Source: an uncultured Atopobiaceae bacterium
GTDB lineage: Bacteria > Actinomycetota > Coriobacteriia > Coriobacteriales > Atopobiaceae
Assembly (NCBI GenBank): GCA_944320385.1
Contig: CALUHH010000024.1
Span: 1-37,938, forward strand
Direction of reading: 5' to 3'
DNA: 37,938 nt
The translations under genes were made by a program, and so were the position numbers. The notes under the pieces are model-generated. The model was not told the origin of the DNA and made no database searches. It saw only the letters and a program-made list of their open reading frames with translations. This document shows, in pieces, positions 1 to 8,323 of this stretch (position 1 is its first letter; the number at the start of each line of letters is the position of its first letter).

Positions 1-81
1 GTACGACACGATAGCGGGGAGGAGGGGGCGGCTCGGGCTCGCGGCCTAGGCCGTCCAAGAAAACGTCCGGACCCCCGCCGC
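1..81. other. Left-edge non-coding DNA
   Basis: I see no gene or recognisable site in this stretch. It leads directly into the 41-bp repeat array that starts at about 82. Confidence 0.5.
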
Positions 82-324
82 GCTTAAGATTCCCGCCTCA
101 TCCGTGAGAAGAACGACTCGACGCTTAAGAAACGCCGCCTATCCTGAAAGGGCTCCCCTCAAACAGGAGCCTCTCCGCAGGATGGGCGGCGATTCGTAAG
201 CAACGACGTTCTTCTCGATTGGACGAGGCGGGTTTCTTAAGCGCAGAAGGGCCCTTTTCCCGAACGAGCCGCATTCCTTAAGCGCGGCCGAGCCACTCGT
301 CAGGATAGACCGCGATTCGTAAGC
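82..324. repeat. 41-bp-period inverted array, copy A
   Basis: Six degenerate units are spaced exactly 41 bp apart. Two forward units begin GCTTAAG at 82 and 123. Four inverted units end (C)TTAAGC or GTAAGC at 201, 242, 283 and 324. The forward and inverted blocks meet near 161-164, around a GGCTCC/GGAGCC inverted repeat. Typical unit parts are CTTAAG, then a CCGCCT.ATCC stretch, then GAGAAGAACG. The last inverted unit ends one base before the stop codon of the minus-strand gene at 326. No poly-T tract is present, so a classical terminator is not evident. The same architecture recurs at 15309-15675. Confidence 0.8.
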
Positions 325-325
325 A

Positions 326-616
326 TCACACGCCGGACAGCGTAGTCCAGAGGGCGAGAAGCGCCACGATCACCAGTCCGAGAAACACGACGTAGATACA
401 TCCGATCGTGAGGCCGGCCTTGAGCGCGCCGAGCGCCAGCCAGATGCGCTCCTTTGTTGTGAGCTCGATCCTCGGACGACGCTCGCGCTGCTCGAAGGGG
501 CGCACGCTCCCCCGCTGCGGGGCATGCCCCAGAAGCGACGGCCGCTCCACCGCCGACATGTCGGCGATGACGCGGCCGTCGTCCTCGAAGTCGTCTGTAC
601 GGCGCCTCGAAGCCAC
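326..616 (-). CDS. Small single-span membrane protein, last gene of the opp operon
   Basis: Ninety-six residues. The first half is charged and rich in Arg and Asp; the second half carries one strong hydrophobic segment (about residues 68-90, GLTIGCIYVVFLGLVIVALL) followed by a short tail, which suggests a single membrane span with a cytoplasmic N-terminus. I do not recognise a family. It begins 9 nt after the oppF stop with a GTG start; the Shine-Dalgarno match there is weak, and an internal ATG at residue 20 is an alternative start. Its position suggests co-transcription with the oligopeptide transporter, but a transport role is only inferred. Its stop codon abuts a 41-bp repeat array. Confidence 0.55.
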   Translation of the reverse strand: MASRRRTDDFEDDGRVIADMSAVERPSLLGHAPQRGSVRPFEQRERRPRIELTTKERIWLALGALKAGLTIGCIYVVFLGLVIVALLALWTTLSGV

Positions 617-625
617 GGGTCTGCG

Positions 626-1657
626 CTAGTCGTAGAGGTGGCAGGACACAAAGTGGCCGGGCTCGAGCTCCTTCTGCTCGGGCGCGATCTCCTTGCAGCA
701 GTCCTTGGCAAACGGGCAGCGCGTGTGGAACTTGCAGCCCTTGGGCGGGTTCGCCGGCGAGGGGATGGAGCCCTCGAGCACGATGCGGTTCTGCTTGGCC
801 TTGGGGTCCGGGATGGGGATGGCCGAGAAGAGCGCCTTGGTGTAGGGGTGCAGCGGGTTCTTGAAGATGTCCGCGGTCAGGCCGTACTCGACCATGCCGC
901 CGAGGTACATGACGCCCACCGCGTCGGAGATGTGCTCGACGACGGAGAGGTCGTGGCTGATGAAGAGGTACGTGAGCCCGCGCTCCTCCTGCAGGTCGTG
1001 CAGGAGGTTGATGATCTGCGCCTGGATGGACACGTCGAGCGCCGAGACCGGCTCGTCGCAGACGATGAACTCGGGGTTCAGGGCGAGGGCGCGCGCGATG
1101 CAGATGCGCTGGCGCTGGCCGCCGGAGAACTCGTGCGGGTAGCGCATCTTGTGGTACGGCTGCAGTCCGCACTCCTCCATGACCTTCTCGATGTAGTCGT
1201 CGAACTCGTCCTTGGGCACGAGGTTGTGCTCGCGCACGGCCTCGCCCACGATCTCGGAGATCGGCAGGCGCGGCGAGAGGCTCGAGTACGGGTCCTGGAA
1301 GATGATCTGCATCTTGGTGCGCGCGTCGTGGAGCTCCTTGGCGTTCAGGCTGTAGACCTCGCGGCCGTTGAAGAGCACGTCACCGCCGGTCTTCTCGCCG
1401 GCGAGGCGCAGGATGGTGCGGCCCGTGGTGGACTTGCCGCAGCCGGACTCGCCCACGAGGCCCATGGTGTGGCCGCGGCGCAGCTTGAAGGAGACGCCGT
1501 CGACGGCCTTCACGTAGCCCTGGGTGCGGTTGAACATGCCACCCTTGATCGGGAAGTACTTCTTGAGGTCGTTGACCTCGAGGATGATGTCCTCGGTGCC
1601 GGGGGCCGCGGGGGCCTTCGTGGACGTGACGTCCACAGTCGTGTTCGTGGATGCCAT
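626..1657 (-). CDS. oppF: Oligopeptide ABC transporter ATP-binding protein OppF
   Basis: This 343-residue protein is one of the two ATPases that power oligopeptide import through OppBC. It has a Walker A motif GESGCGKS at about 69-76, an ABC signature FSGGQRQR, a Walker [13 protein letters not shown], and the C-terminal oligopeptide/dipeptide extension with a cysteine-containing [11 protein letters not shown] segment. The real start is the ATG at 1657: the frame stays open further upstream, but that extra stretch is only the alternative frame of oppD. The oppD stop and the oppF start overlap as TAATG, which implies translational coupling. The length is normal for OppF. Confidence 0.95.
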   Translation of the reverse strand: MASTNTTVDVTSTKAPAAPGTEDIILEVNDLKKYFPIKGGMFNRTQGYVKAVDGVSFKLRRGHTMGLVGESGCGKSTTGRTILRLAGEKTGGDVLFNGREVYSLNAKELHDARTKMQIIFQDPYSSLSPRLPISEIVGEAVREHNLVPKDEFDDYIEKVMEECGLQPYHKMRYPHEFSGGQRQRICIARALALNPEFIVCDEPVSALDVSIQAQIINLLHDLQEERGLTYLFISHDLSVVEHISDAVGVMYLGGMVEYGLTADIFKNPLHPYTKALFSAIPIPDPKAKQNRIVLEGSIPSPANPPKGCKFHTRCPFAKDCCKEIAPEQKELEPGHFVSCHLYD

Positions 1658-2883
1658 TACTTGTCCTCCCCCTCGGCGCCCGTGCCGGAGATGAGGTCGT
1701 CGAGAACCGCGGCGGTCTCGTTGGCGGCCTCGGCCGTGGCGTTGTCGTAGTAGCGGTAGCAGCTCACCTCGTGCGTGGGCGACAGGCGAACCATGTGCGG
1801 GTACTCGCCGGAGCACGCCTTGACGCAGAGCTCGCAGCGGTCCTTGAAGTAGCAGTAGTTGGGCATGTTGACCGGGTTGGGGACCTTGCCCGGGATGGAG
1901 TAGAGGCGCTCCACCTTCTTGCCCACGACCGGCTTGGAGGCCATGAGGCCGATGGTGTAGGGGTGGGCCGGGTGGTCGAAGATCTCCTCCGCGGTGCCCT
2001 TCTCGACGATGCGGCCCGCGTACATGACCACGACGTAGTCGGCCATCTCGGCCACGACGCCCAGGTCGTGGGTGACGAGGATGATCGAGGAGTTGATCTT
2101 GTCCTTGAGCGAGCGGAGAAGGTCGAGGATCTGCGCCTGGATCGTCACGTCGAGGGCCGTGGTGGGCTCGTCGGCGATGATGATGCGCGGGTTGCAGGCG
2201 AGCGCGATGGCGATCATGATGCGCTGGCGCATGCCGCCGGAGAGCTCGTGCGGGTACATCCCGTAGACGCCCTCGGAGTTGGCGATGCCGACGGTCTCGA
2301 TCATCTCGATCGCGCGGGCCTTGATCTGCTCGGGGCTCCAGTCCTTGCCGTCGTGGAGGGCGATGACCTCCTCGATCTGCTCGCCCACCTTGAAGACGGG
2401 GTTGAGCGAGGTCATGGGCTCCTGGTAGATCATCGAGACCTCGGAGCCGCGGATCTTCTGCATGGCCTCCTCGGGGGCCTTGGTCACGTCGATGGCGTGG
2501 TCGCCGAGGTTGAGGCGGATCGAGCCGCCGGTGACCTGGCCCTGCGGGCGCTGCAGGAGCTGGATGAGCGAGAGGCACGTGACGGACTTGCCGCAGCCGG
2601 ACTCGCCGACCACGCCCACCGTCTTGCCCACGGGCACCTCGTAGGTGACGCCGTCGACGGACTTGACGACGCCGGTGTCGGTGAAGAAGCAGGTGTGCAG
2701 GTCGTCGAACTCGACGGCGTTGGCCGGGTTCTTCATCTCGCACGCGTACTCGGAGGGGTCGACGTTCTTGCGCTTGCGCAGCTTCTCGTAGCCCTCGGTG
2801 ATCTTGCGGTTCTCCTTGGAGATGCGACGGGACTCCTTCGCGGAAAGGTAGCCCGCCTCCTTCTTCTTATCGGATCCAAACAT
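1657..2883 (-). CDS. oppD: Oligopeptide ABC transporter ATP-binding protein OppD
   Basis: Partner ATPase of OppF, 408 residues. It has a Walker A GESGCGKS at 93-100, a Q-loop in MIYQEPMTSLNP, a signature LSGGMRQR and a Walker B IIADEPTTALD, then a C-terminal oligo-HPY domain with a cysteine cluster (YCYFKDRCELCVKAC). It carries about 55 extra N-terminal residues, lysine- and arginine-rich, ahead of the usual nucleotide-binding domain, so it is longer than the roughly 330 residues common for OppD. The gene starts 13 nt after the oppC stop and shares one base with the oppF start codon. Confidence 0.95.
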   Translation of the reverse strand: MFGSDKKKEAGYLSAKESRRISKENRKITEGYEKLRKRKNVDPSEYACEMKNPANAVEFDDLHTCFFTDTGVVKSVDGVTYEVPVGKTVGVVGESGCGKSVTCLSLIQLLQRPQGQVTGGSIRLNLGDHAIDVTKAPEEAMQKIRGSEVSMIYQEPMTSLNPVFKVGEQIEEVIALHDGKDWSPEQIKARAIEMIETVGIANSEGVYGMYPHELSGGMRQRIMIAIALACNPRIIIADEPTTALDVTIQAQILDLLRSLKDKINSSIILVTHDLGVVAEMADYVVVMYAGRIVEKGTAEEIFDHPAHPYTIGLMASKPVVGKKVERLYSIPGKVPNPVNMPNYCYFKDRCELCVKACSGEYPHMVRLSPTHEVSCYRYYDNATAEAANETAAVLDDLISGTGAEGEDK

Positions 2884-2896
2884 TGGCTACCCCTCC

Positions 2897-4585
2897 CTAG
2901 CGGTTCATCTTCGGGTCGAAGGCGTCACGCAGGCCGTCGCCCACGAAGTTGAAGCCCAGGACGGCGAGGAGCAGGCAGATGCCGGCGGGAATCCAGATGA
3001 ACCAGTAGTTGGTCATGACGAAGGCGTTGTTGACGTCAGAGATGATGTTGCCCCAGGAGGCAAACGGGAACTTGACGCCCAGGCCGAGGAACGAGAGCGT
3101 GGCCTCGGTGATGATCGTGGAGCCCAGGCTCATGGTGCAGGAGACGATGAGCTGCGGCATGACGTTGGGGATGAGGTGGCGAATGATGCGGTGCGGGACC
3201 GTGATGCCCGTGGCCTCGGTGGCGAGCATGAACTCCTGCTCGCGCAGGGACAGGATCTGGCCGCGCACGAGGCGGGCGATGCCAGGCCAGGACAGGAAGC
3301 CGAGGATGAGCATGAGGTAGATCATGCGGATCCAGGGGTCGAGGCGCATGGCGTCCATCGCCGAGCCGAGGATGATGATGATCGGCATCGAGGGCAGGCA
3401 GTAGAAGATGTCGACGATGCGCATGATCAGGTTGTCGACCCAGCCGCCGAAGTAGCCGGAGATGCCGCCCATGATGACGCCCAGGCCGGCGGCGATGAAG
3501 ACGACGATGAAGCCGATGATCAGCGAGACGCGGCCGCCGTACATGAGGCGGGTGAGCATGTCCATGCCGTTGCCGTCCGTGCCGAGCCAGTGCTCGAGAG
3601 AGGGGCTCGCGTAGCGGTCGTAGACCATGTTCTCGGTGGTCTCGGTGACGTTGTAGACCTTGGAGTAGGCGTCGTACTCGATCGAGTAGGAGTGCTCGGC
3701 GCCGGCCTCGTCGGTGTAGACGACCTCGGTCGCGTCGGCGTCGATGGCGGTGAGCAGTGCCTCGCGCAGGTCGTCGGGGATGACGGTGTTGCCGTCGGAG
3801 GCGGAGATGACAAACGGGCTCACCATCGCGACGGTGGCGCCGGAGGCGTCCATCACGTTGCCGGACTCGTCGAAGGTGTAGCTGGCCCCGTCGGCCTCGA
3901 AGGTGTTGCCGGCGGCCTCGGCCTCGGCGGCCTCGTCGGCGGCGTCGGCCTCGTCGCTCTCGACGACGACGGTGCCGTCCTCGGTGACCTCGGGGGCGTC
4001 CTCGGCGGGAGCGTCATCGGTCGCGTTGGCGGCGGAGATGGCCGTGATCGCGGCGATCTGGAAGTCGAACGACGGGGTCGTCATGCCGGCCGGCACGCTC
4101 ACCACGTAGGTGGAGGCATAGGCCACGATGCTGCCGCCCGAGCTGAAGGTGTAGAGGTCGGGGGCGGGCTGCTCGATCGTGTAGGTCACGCCGTCGCGCT
4201 CGAAGGACGTGGCGCCCTCGTTGATGGCGCTGTTGGCGTTGGCCTGGACCAGGGCGCCAAAGTCGGCGCCCTCGGCCGCGGTGTAGCGGCGCGTGGTGGT
4301 CTCGGTGATGCCGGCGTACTGCGTGTTGAGCTGGGTGGTGGTGGAGAAGGTCTCGTCCTGGCCGTAGGGGCTCACCAGGCCGCCCACGAAGGAGAACAGG
4401 AACATCACCACGAGGATGACGAGGCCCACGACGGCCAGGCGGTTGCGGAAGAAGCGCTTGGCGATGAGGGCGCCCGGGGAGAGCACCTTCACGCGACGGT
4501 CGTCGTTCAGGGAGTACTGCTGGTCGTCGTTCTTCTCGACCTGATCGTTCTTCTCGGCGGGCATGCCGTTCTTGGAATCGCTCAT
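2897..4585 (-). CDS. oppC: Oligopeptide ABC transporter permease OppC with large extracytoplasmic insertion
   Basis: A 562-residue permease; typical OppC is about 300. The N-terminal OppC_N segment and first membrane helix lie at about 48-72. The standard inner-membrane permease core runs from about residue 328 to the end and includes the EAA loop (around EATGITVPHRIIRHLIPNVM). Between them, at about 75-325, is an extra region predicted to lie outside the membrane. It contains two similar blocks (FERDGVTYTIE... at about 128-184 and FEADGASYTFD... at about 229-282) joined by an acidic Asp/Glu/Ala-rich linker. The N-terminus has a doubled EKND peptide, encoded by two adjacent copies of the dispersed CGAGAAGAACG motif. 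The partner OppA is also long, so the extra parts may contact each other (inference). Confidence 0.93.
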   Translation of the reverse strand: MSDSKNGMPAEKNDQVEKNDDQQYSLNDDRRVKVLSPGALIAKRFFRNRLAVVGLVILVVMFLFSFVGGLVSPYGQDETFSTTTQLNTQYAGITETTTRRYTAAEGADFGALVQANANSAINEGATSFERDGVTYTIEQPAPDLYTFSSGGSIVAYASTYVVSVPAGMTTPSFDFQIAAITAISAANATDDAPAEDAPEVTEDGTVVVESDEADAADEAAEAEAAGNTFEADGASYTFDESGNVMDASGATVAMVSPFVISASDGNTVIPDDLREALLTAIDADATEVVYTDEAGAEHSYSIEYDAYSKVYNVTETTENMVYDRYASPSLEHWLGTDGNGMDMLTRLMYGGRVSLIIGFIVVFIAAGLGVIMGGISGYFGGWVDNLIMRIVDIFYCLPSMPIIIILGSAMDAMRLDPWIRMIYLMLILGFLSWPGIARLVRGQILSLREQEFMLATEATGITVPHRIIRHLIPNVMPQLIVSCTMSLGSTIITEATLSFLGLGVKFPFASWGNIISDVNNAFVMTNYWFIWIPAGICLLLAVLGFNFVGDGLRDAFDPKMNR

Positions 4586-4602
4586 GAGTTACACCCGCCT
4601 TC

Positions 4603-5589
4603 CTAGGAGATGCGAACGCGGGGGTCGACCACCGCGTAGAGGATGTCGGTCAGGAGGTTGGAGAGCAGCGTGATGACGGCGATGAAGGTCAGGAAGAACA
4701 TCGTGTAGGGGATGTCTCCGGCCGTCATGGCCTGGTAGGACGTGTAGCCCGTGCCCGGGATCATGAACAGCGTCTCGGTGATGAGGGCGCCCGAGAAGAG
4801 GCCGGGCAGCGAGCCGCCGATGACGGTCACGAGCGGGATGAGCGTGTTGCGGAACGCGTGCTTGTAGATGACCTTGTGCTCGGGCAGGCCCTTGGTGCGC
4901 GCCGTGCGGATGTAGTCGGCGTTCAGGACCTCGAGCATGTTGGTGCGCGTGTAGCGCATCAGCGAGCCGATCTGGATCACCGTGAGCGTCACGACGGGCA
5001 TCACCATGTGGTTGACCATGTCGAGCGCCTGCCCGACGGCGTCGAGCTGGGCGAAGTCGCGGCCCATGAGGCCGTAGAGGTCAAACCAGCCGAGGCCCAC
5101 GGAGAAGACCAGCTTGAGCAGGGTCGCGAAGAAGAAGGTGGGCAGAGAGATGCCCGCGAGCGCGACGGCGGAGATGATGTAGTCGCCCTTGGAGTACTGG
5201 TGCGTGGCCGCGAAGATGCCCAGGGGCACCGCGATGGCCGTCGAGAACACGAAGGCGAGGCCGCCCATGGCAAAGGAGATGCCGATCGTGTTGTAGAACT
5301 CGGTCAGCACCGGCACGTTGAACTTCCAGGAGTCGCCGAAGTTGCCGGTGAGGAAGTCGCCCAGCCAGGTGACGTAGCCGATGGGGACCGGCAGGTCCAG
5401 GCCGTACTGGGCGTTGAGCTGCGCGAGCCACTCCTCGTAGGGCTTGGCGCCGGGGGCCTGGGAGAGCTGCATGGCCATGGTCTCCACGTAGGAGGACGGC
5501 AGCGAGCGCATCAGGCCGTAGATGATGAAGGTCACGCAGAACAAGATGATGACCGAGATTCCGATGCGCTTGGCGATGTAGGTTCTCAC
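4603..5589 (-). CDS. oppB: Oligopeptide ABC transporter permease OppB
   Basis: A 328-residue integral membrane permease that forms the channel with OppC. It begins VRTYIAKRIGISVIILFCV, the usual first membrane helix of OppB, and contains the EAA loop region TARTKGLPEHKVIYKHAFRN and the C-terminal ending DPRVRIS typical of the family. I place the start at the GTG at 5589, which has GAGAGGAG about 11 nt upstream. An in-frame ATG 24 nt upstream (5613) would sit inside a GC hairpin and add MSERSVCD. The gene ends 17 nt before oppC. It lies about 200 nt downstream of oppA, and that gap holds RNA structures that could set the OppA-to-permease ratio. Confidence 0.93.
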   Translation of the reverse strand: MRTYIAKRIGISVIILFCVTFIIYGLMRSLPSSYVETMAMQLSQAPGAKPYEEWLAQLNAQYGLDLPVPIGYVTWLGDFLTGNFGDSWKFNVPVLTEFYNTIGISFAMGGLAFVFSTAIAVPLGIFAATHQYSKGDYIISAVALAGISLPTFFFATLLKLVFSVGLGWFDLYGLMGRDFAQLDAVGQALDMVNHMVMPVVTLTVIQIGSLMRYTRTNMLEVLNADYIRTARTKGLPEHKVIYKHAFRNTLIPLVTVIGGSLPGLFSGALITETLFMIPGTGYTSYQAMTAGDIPYTMFFLTFIAVITLLSNLLTDILYAVVDPRVRIS

Positions 5590-5632
5590 GTCGCAAACGC
5601 TCCTCTCACTCATGCCCGCGCTTGCGGGCAGA

Positions 5633-5698
5633 AGAGACCCCTTTTCTGCGCTGGAAGGCGCAGGCTCCTTATGCTCCCAGCGCGGGAAGGAGGTCTCT
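5633..5698 (-). other. Nested inverted repeat in the oppA-oppB gap
   Basis: An outer stem AGAGACC (5633-5639)/GGTCTCT (5692-5698) encloses an inner stem GCGCTGG (5648-5654)/CCAGCGC (5677-5683). It could fold in the transcript between oppA and oppB and act in mRNA processing or stability; that role is inference. A separate GCCCGC-GCTT-GCGGGC hairpin lies at about 5614-5627, just before the oppB start. Confidence 0.6.
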
Positions 5699-5734
5699 AA
5701 TCCAACAGGGAAGGCTCCCCTCAGCAACGCGGCG

Positions 5735-5763
5735 GGGCGCGACGGCTCATCGCCGCCGCGCCC
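5735..5763 (-). terminator. GC-rich hairpin just after oppA (partial terminator?)
   Basis: GGGCGCG-A-CGGC pairs with GCCG-C-CGCGCCC around a TCATC loop, giving an 11-bp stem with one mismatch, 28 nt past the oppA stop. No poly-U run follows on the minus strand, so it is more likely a 3'-end stabiliser or a leaky terminator, allowing more OppA than permease. That role is inferred. Confidence 0.45.
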
Positions 5764-5791
5764 AACCCGTCTTAGCTTGGGAAAGACTGAA

Positions 5792-8065
5792 CTACTTGAG
5801 CTCGAGCTTCTCGATCTCGTCCTTCCAGGTCCAGTACGGGGTCTGGTCCTTGACGACGGAGTCGACGTTCACGCGCTCGGTGGAGACGAGCGTGCACTCG
5901 GAGCGCTGGTAGACAGGAAGCTCGACGCCCCAGTCGAGGATGATGTCCATGGCCTCCTTGTAGATGGGCTTGCGGCTCTCGGTGTCGAGGCTCTGGCGGC
6001 CAGCCTCGATGAGCTCGTCGAGGTCGGGGTCGTTGATCTGGTAGTAGTTCGTGGAGCCCTGGCTGTGGTAGAGCTGATACATGTCGGGGTCAGCCGTGGA
6101 CTGCCAGGCGGCGCACCACATCTCGGCGGCGCCGGACTGGTAGGACGCGAAGAGGTCGGCGGAGTTGGCGATGTCGTTCACGATGAAGTCGATGCCGATC
6201 GAGGCGAAGGCCTCCTTGGCCTCCTGCAGGATCATGAACGTGGGGTGGTCGCCCTGGCCGCCGCCACCGATGTTGCACTGGAAGCTCGGCACGCCCTCGG
6301 CGTTGAGCTTGACGCCGGCGGGGGCAGCGGTGACCTTGCCGTCAGCGACGGTGAAGCCAGCGGCCTCGAACCAGCTGAGGGCGCCCTGGAGGGCGGCGGC
6401 GTAGCGGTCCTCCTCGCTCATGTCAGCGGTGTAGAGCGGGTTGCCGGAGGCGTCGGTGGAGTAGCAGACCTCGTAGCCCGGGTCCGTCTCGTTGGGCGAG
6501 GCCCAGGAGGAGGTGGAGATCGGGTAGTTGAGGACGGAGGCGGTGTCGCCGTAGTAGGAGGCGACGCCGGAGTCACGGTAGGCGGCGATGAGGGTGAAGA
6601 TGCCCTTGCGCAGCGCCTTGGAGGCGTCGGAGGCGGGCTCGCCGTTCACGCAGACGTTGCCGGCGGCGATGGCGATGTAGCCGTAGCCGCGGAAGTCGTG
6701 CAGGAAGGTGGAGAGGACGTCGCCGTTGACGTCGTCGTTGCCGTTGATCTCCTTGATCTGGCTCTCGACCTCCATGGAGTAGGACGGCTGGGAGACGTCG
6801 AGGGTGCCGGCCTGGACGCCGGTCACCATATCGGCCTCCTGGGTCTCAACGACGTTGAGGTTGGAGACCTTCGGGGCGCCCTTGTAGTAGTCGGCGTTGG
6901 CGGACATGTGGACGGTGCCCGAGGTGTAGTCGTCGAACTTGAAGGCGCCGGAGCCCATGGGCTGGCCGTTGAGGCTGCGGGCCTTGGAGAGGTCGCCCTT
7001 GGTGAAGCCGAAGGAGTTGTTCTCGTAGTCGTAGAGCGACTCGTCGCCGTAGTACTTGTAGGAGCACGGGGCGATGGAGAGCTGGTAGATCATCGTGGCG
7101 TCGACGCCGTTGGTGGTGACGGTCATGGTGTAGTCGTCGACCTTGACGATGCCGGAGACGTTCGGGGCGGCGTCGCCGGTCTCAACGCCCTGGGTGCCCA
7201 TGGCGTAGACGTCCTCGGGGATGAGGTCGGAGAGGGCGGAGCCGGCGGTCTCGGCCTCGCACGCGGAGAAGTTCCAGTCGTAAGCGGCGGCGATGGCCTC
7301 GAAGAAGGTGGTGGCGGTGGCGTCGGCGGGCAGGTCGGGGTAGTTCCAGCCGGCGGCGGCGGAGGCGACGTCGGTGGCGCCGTTCTCCATCATGTAGTCG
7401 ACGATCTCCTGCGCGAACTTGGTGCCGCCGTCATCCACGGCCGCCCAGAAGGCGTCCTGCTGCTCCTGGGTCCAGTAGGTGAAGTCGGTGTTGTCACGGC
7501 CGGCGTTGCCGATGAGGGAGGCCAGCGTGGCCATGCCGGAGCGGTACTCCTGCAGGCCGACGATGTCGTTGGAGTAGAGGGTGGCGGAGCCGTCGTAGGT
7601 CGGGTCGAAGTACGCGTAGAAGGTGAAGATCGCGTCATCGATGGTGACCGGGTTGCCGTCGTGGAACTTGATGTCGTCGCGCATCTTCACCGTGTAGGTG
7701 ACGGTGCCGTCGGCGTTCTCCTCCATGGAGATGTCAGCGGGACCGGTGTAGGTGTACTCGGTGCCGTTGTACTCCTTGGTCTCGCCCTCGATGGCGCTGA
7801 GGACGGGCTCGGCCATGCGGTCGGTCATGAGGAGCGCGATGTTGTTGAAGCTCACGACGTCCTGGTCAGCCGCGGAAGCGGTGAACAGCGGGCAGAACTT
7901 GCCCTCGAGGCCGTTGCCGGCGACGACGAGCGTGCCGGCGTGATCGCCGGTGTTGGCGTCGCCGTTGTCACCGGTCTGCTCGGTGGTGTTGTTGCACGCG
8001 GCGAGCGCGAGGGCGCCCATGGTGGCCGCGGACAGGCCGAGCATGTTCCTTCTGGTAACGAGCAT
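5792..8065 (-). CDS. oppA: Oligopeptide-binding lipoprotein OppA (SBP family 5)
   Basis: A 757-residue substrate-binding protein that would capture peptides outside the membrane for OppBCDF. The signal peptide is VTRRNMLGLSAATMGALALAAC: a lipobox LAAC with the lipidated cysteine at 24, plus a twin-arginine-like TRRNML at 4-9, so Tat export is possible. Family 5 features are spread through the chain (for example VTYTVKMRDDIKFHDGNPVT, and LNYPISTSSWASP near the middle). The family usually has about 520-600 residues; the excess appears to include a segment around residues 165-290. It is the first gene of the opp operon, with GGGAGGAAAGG upstream of the ATG at 8065. Many acidic residues suggest a protein exposed to the medium. 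Confidence 0.93.
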   Translation of the reverse strand: MLVTRRNMLGLSAATMGALALAACNNTTEQTGDNGDANTGDHAGTLVVAGNGLEGKFCPLFTASAADQDVVSFNNIALLMTDRMAEPVLSAIEGETKEYNGTEYTYTGPADISMEENADGTVTYTVKMRDDIKFHDGNPVTIDDAIFTFYAYFDPTYDGSATLYSNDIVGLQEYRSGMATLASLIGNAGRDNTDFTYWTQEQQDAFWAAVDDGGTKFAQEIVDYMMENGATDVASAAAGWNYPDLPADATATTFFEAIAAAYDWNFSACEAETAGSALSDLIPEDVYAMGTQGVETGDAAPNVSGIVKVDDYTMTVTTNGVDATMIYQLSIAPCSYKYYGDESLYDYENNSFGFTKGDLSKARSLNGQPMGSGAFKFDDYTSGTVHMSANADYYKGAPKVSNLNVVETQEADMVTGVQAGTLDVSQPSYSMEVESQIKEINGNDDVNGDVLSTFLHDFRGYGYIAIAAGNVCVNGEPASDASKALRKGIFTLIAAYRDSGVASYYGDTASVLNYPISTSSWASPNETDPGYEVCYSTDASGNPLYTADMSEEDRYAAALQGALSWFEAAGFTVADGKVTAAPAGVKLNAEGVPSFQCNIGGGGQGDHPTFMILQEAKEAFASIGIDFIVNDIANSADLFASYQSGAAEMWCAAWQSTADPDMYQLYHSQGSTNYYQINDPDLDELIEAGRQSLDTESRKPIYKEAMDIILDWGVELPVYQRSECTLVSTERVNVDSVVKDQTPYWTWKDEIEKLELK

Positions 8066-8294
8066 GTTCCCTACCTTTCCTCCCGTAAGCGGGGATGATT
8101 AGAACCGCGACGCGCTCCCCAGCGCGACACGGTACGTGCGTTAGGCAGTTTACTTTTTTGAAATCTGAAACCAGCCCGAATGCCGTGCACTTTCACGCAG
8201 TGGTTACAAACCAGTTTCTCCGATTCCGGTGAACGGTAGTATATCACCCGACAAACGGCATATCCCCAAAGGGTTGAGTCAGCTGGTCGCGGGT
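8066..8294 (-). promoter_or_regulatory. opp operon promoter and leader
   Basis: Reading the minus strand, an extended -10 element TGATATACT (plus 8238-8246) lies about 170 nt upstream of oppA. No good -35 is visible, which is acceptable for an extended -10. The long leader has a small hairpin (CCCGCTTACGGGA) right at the ribosome binding site (about 8080-8095), which could influence oppA translation. The upstream boundary is the short repeat at 8295. Confidence 0.45.
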
Positions 8295-8323
8295 TTGACA
8301 TTCACGTCAGGTTAGATTGTCAA
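8295..8323. repeat. TTGACA..CGTCAGGTTA..TGTCAA element, single copy
   Basis: A 29-bp element with 6-bp inverted ends (TTGACA/TGTCAA) and core CGTCAGGTTA. The same design, differing only at a few positions, makes up each arm of the 75-bp palindrome at 33667-33741. The TAA stop codon (8312-8314) of the GNAT gene lies inside the element, and the element encodes the last few residues of that protein. Confidence 0.7.

Noticed and set aside
82..324. CRISPR array
   Set aside because: The units are degenerate, the 'spacers' resemble each other, and the units invert halfway; no cas genes are in the window.
524..1750. Long plus-strand open frame across oppF and oppD
   Set aside because: It is the mirror of the minus-strand genes in G+C-rich DNA, with a composition of repeated Val/Leu/Gly/Ala/Asp and no domain.
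626..2743. Apparent 705-residue protein fused to OppF
   Set aside because: The upstream 360 codons are an alternative frame of oppD; the ATG at 1657 with the TAATG overlap is the true start.
5612..8098. 828-residue open frame opposite oppA
   Set aside because: Low-complexity Gly/Val/Asp-rich translation antisense to a clear binding protein; no start site or family motif.
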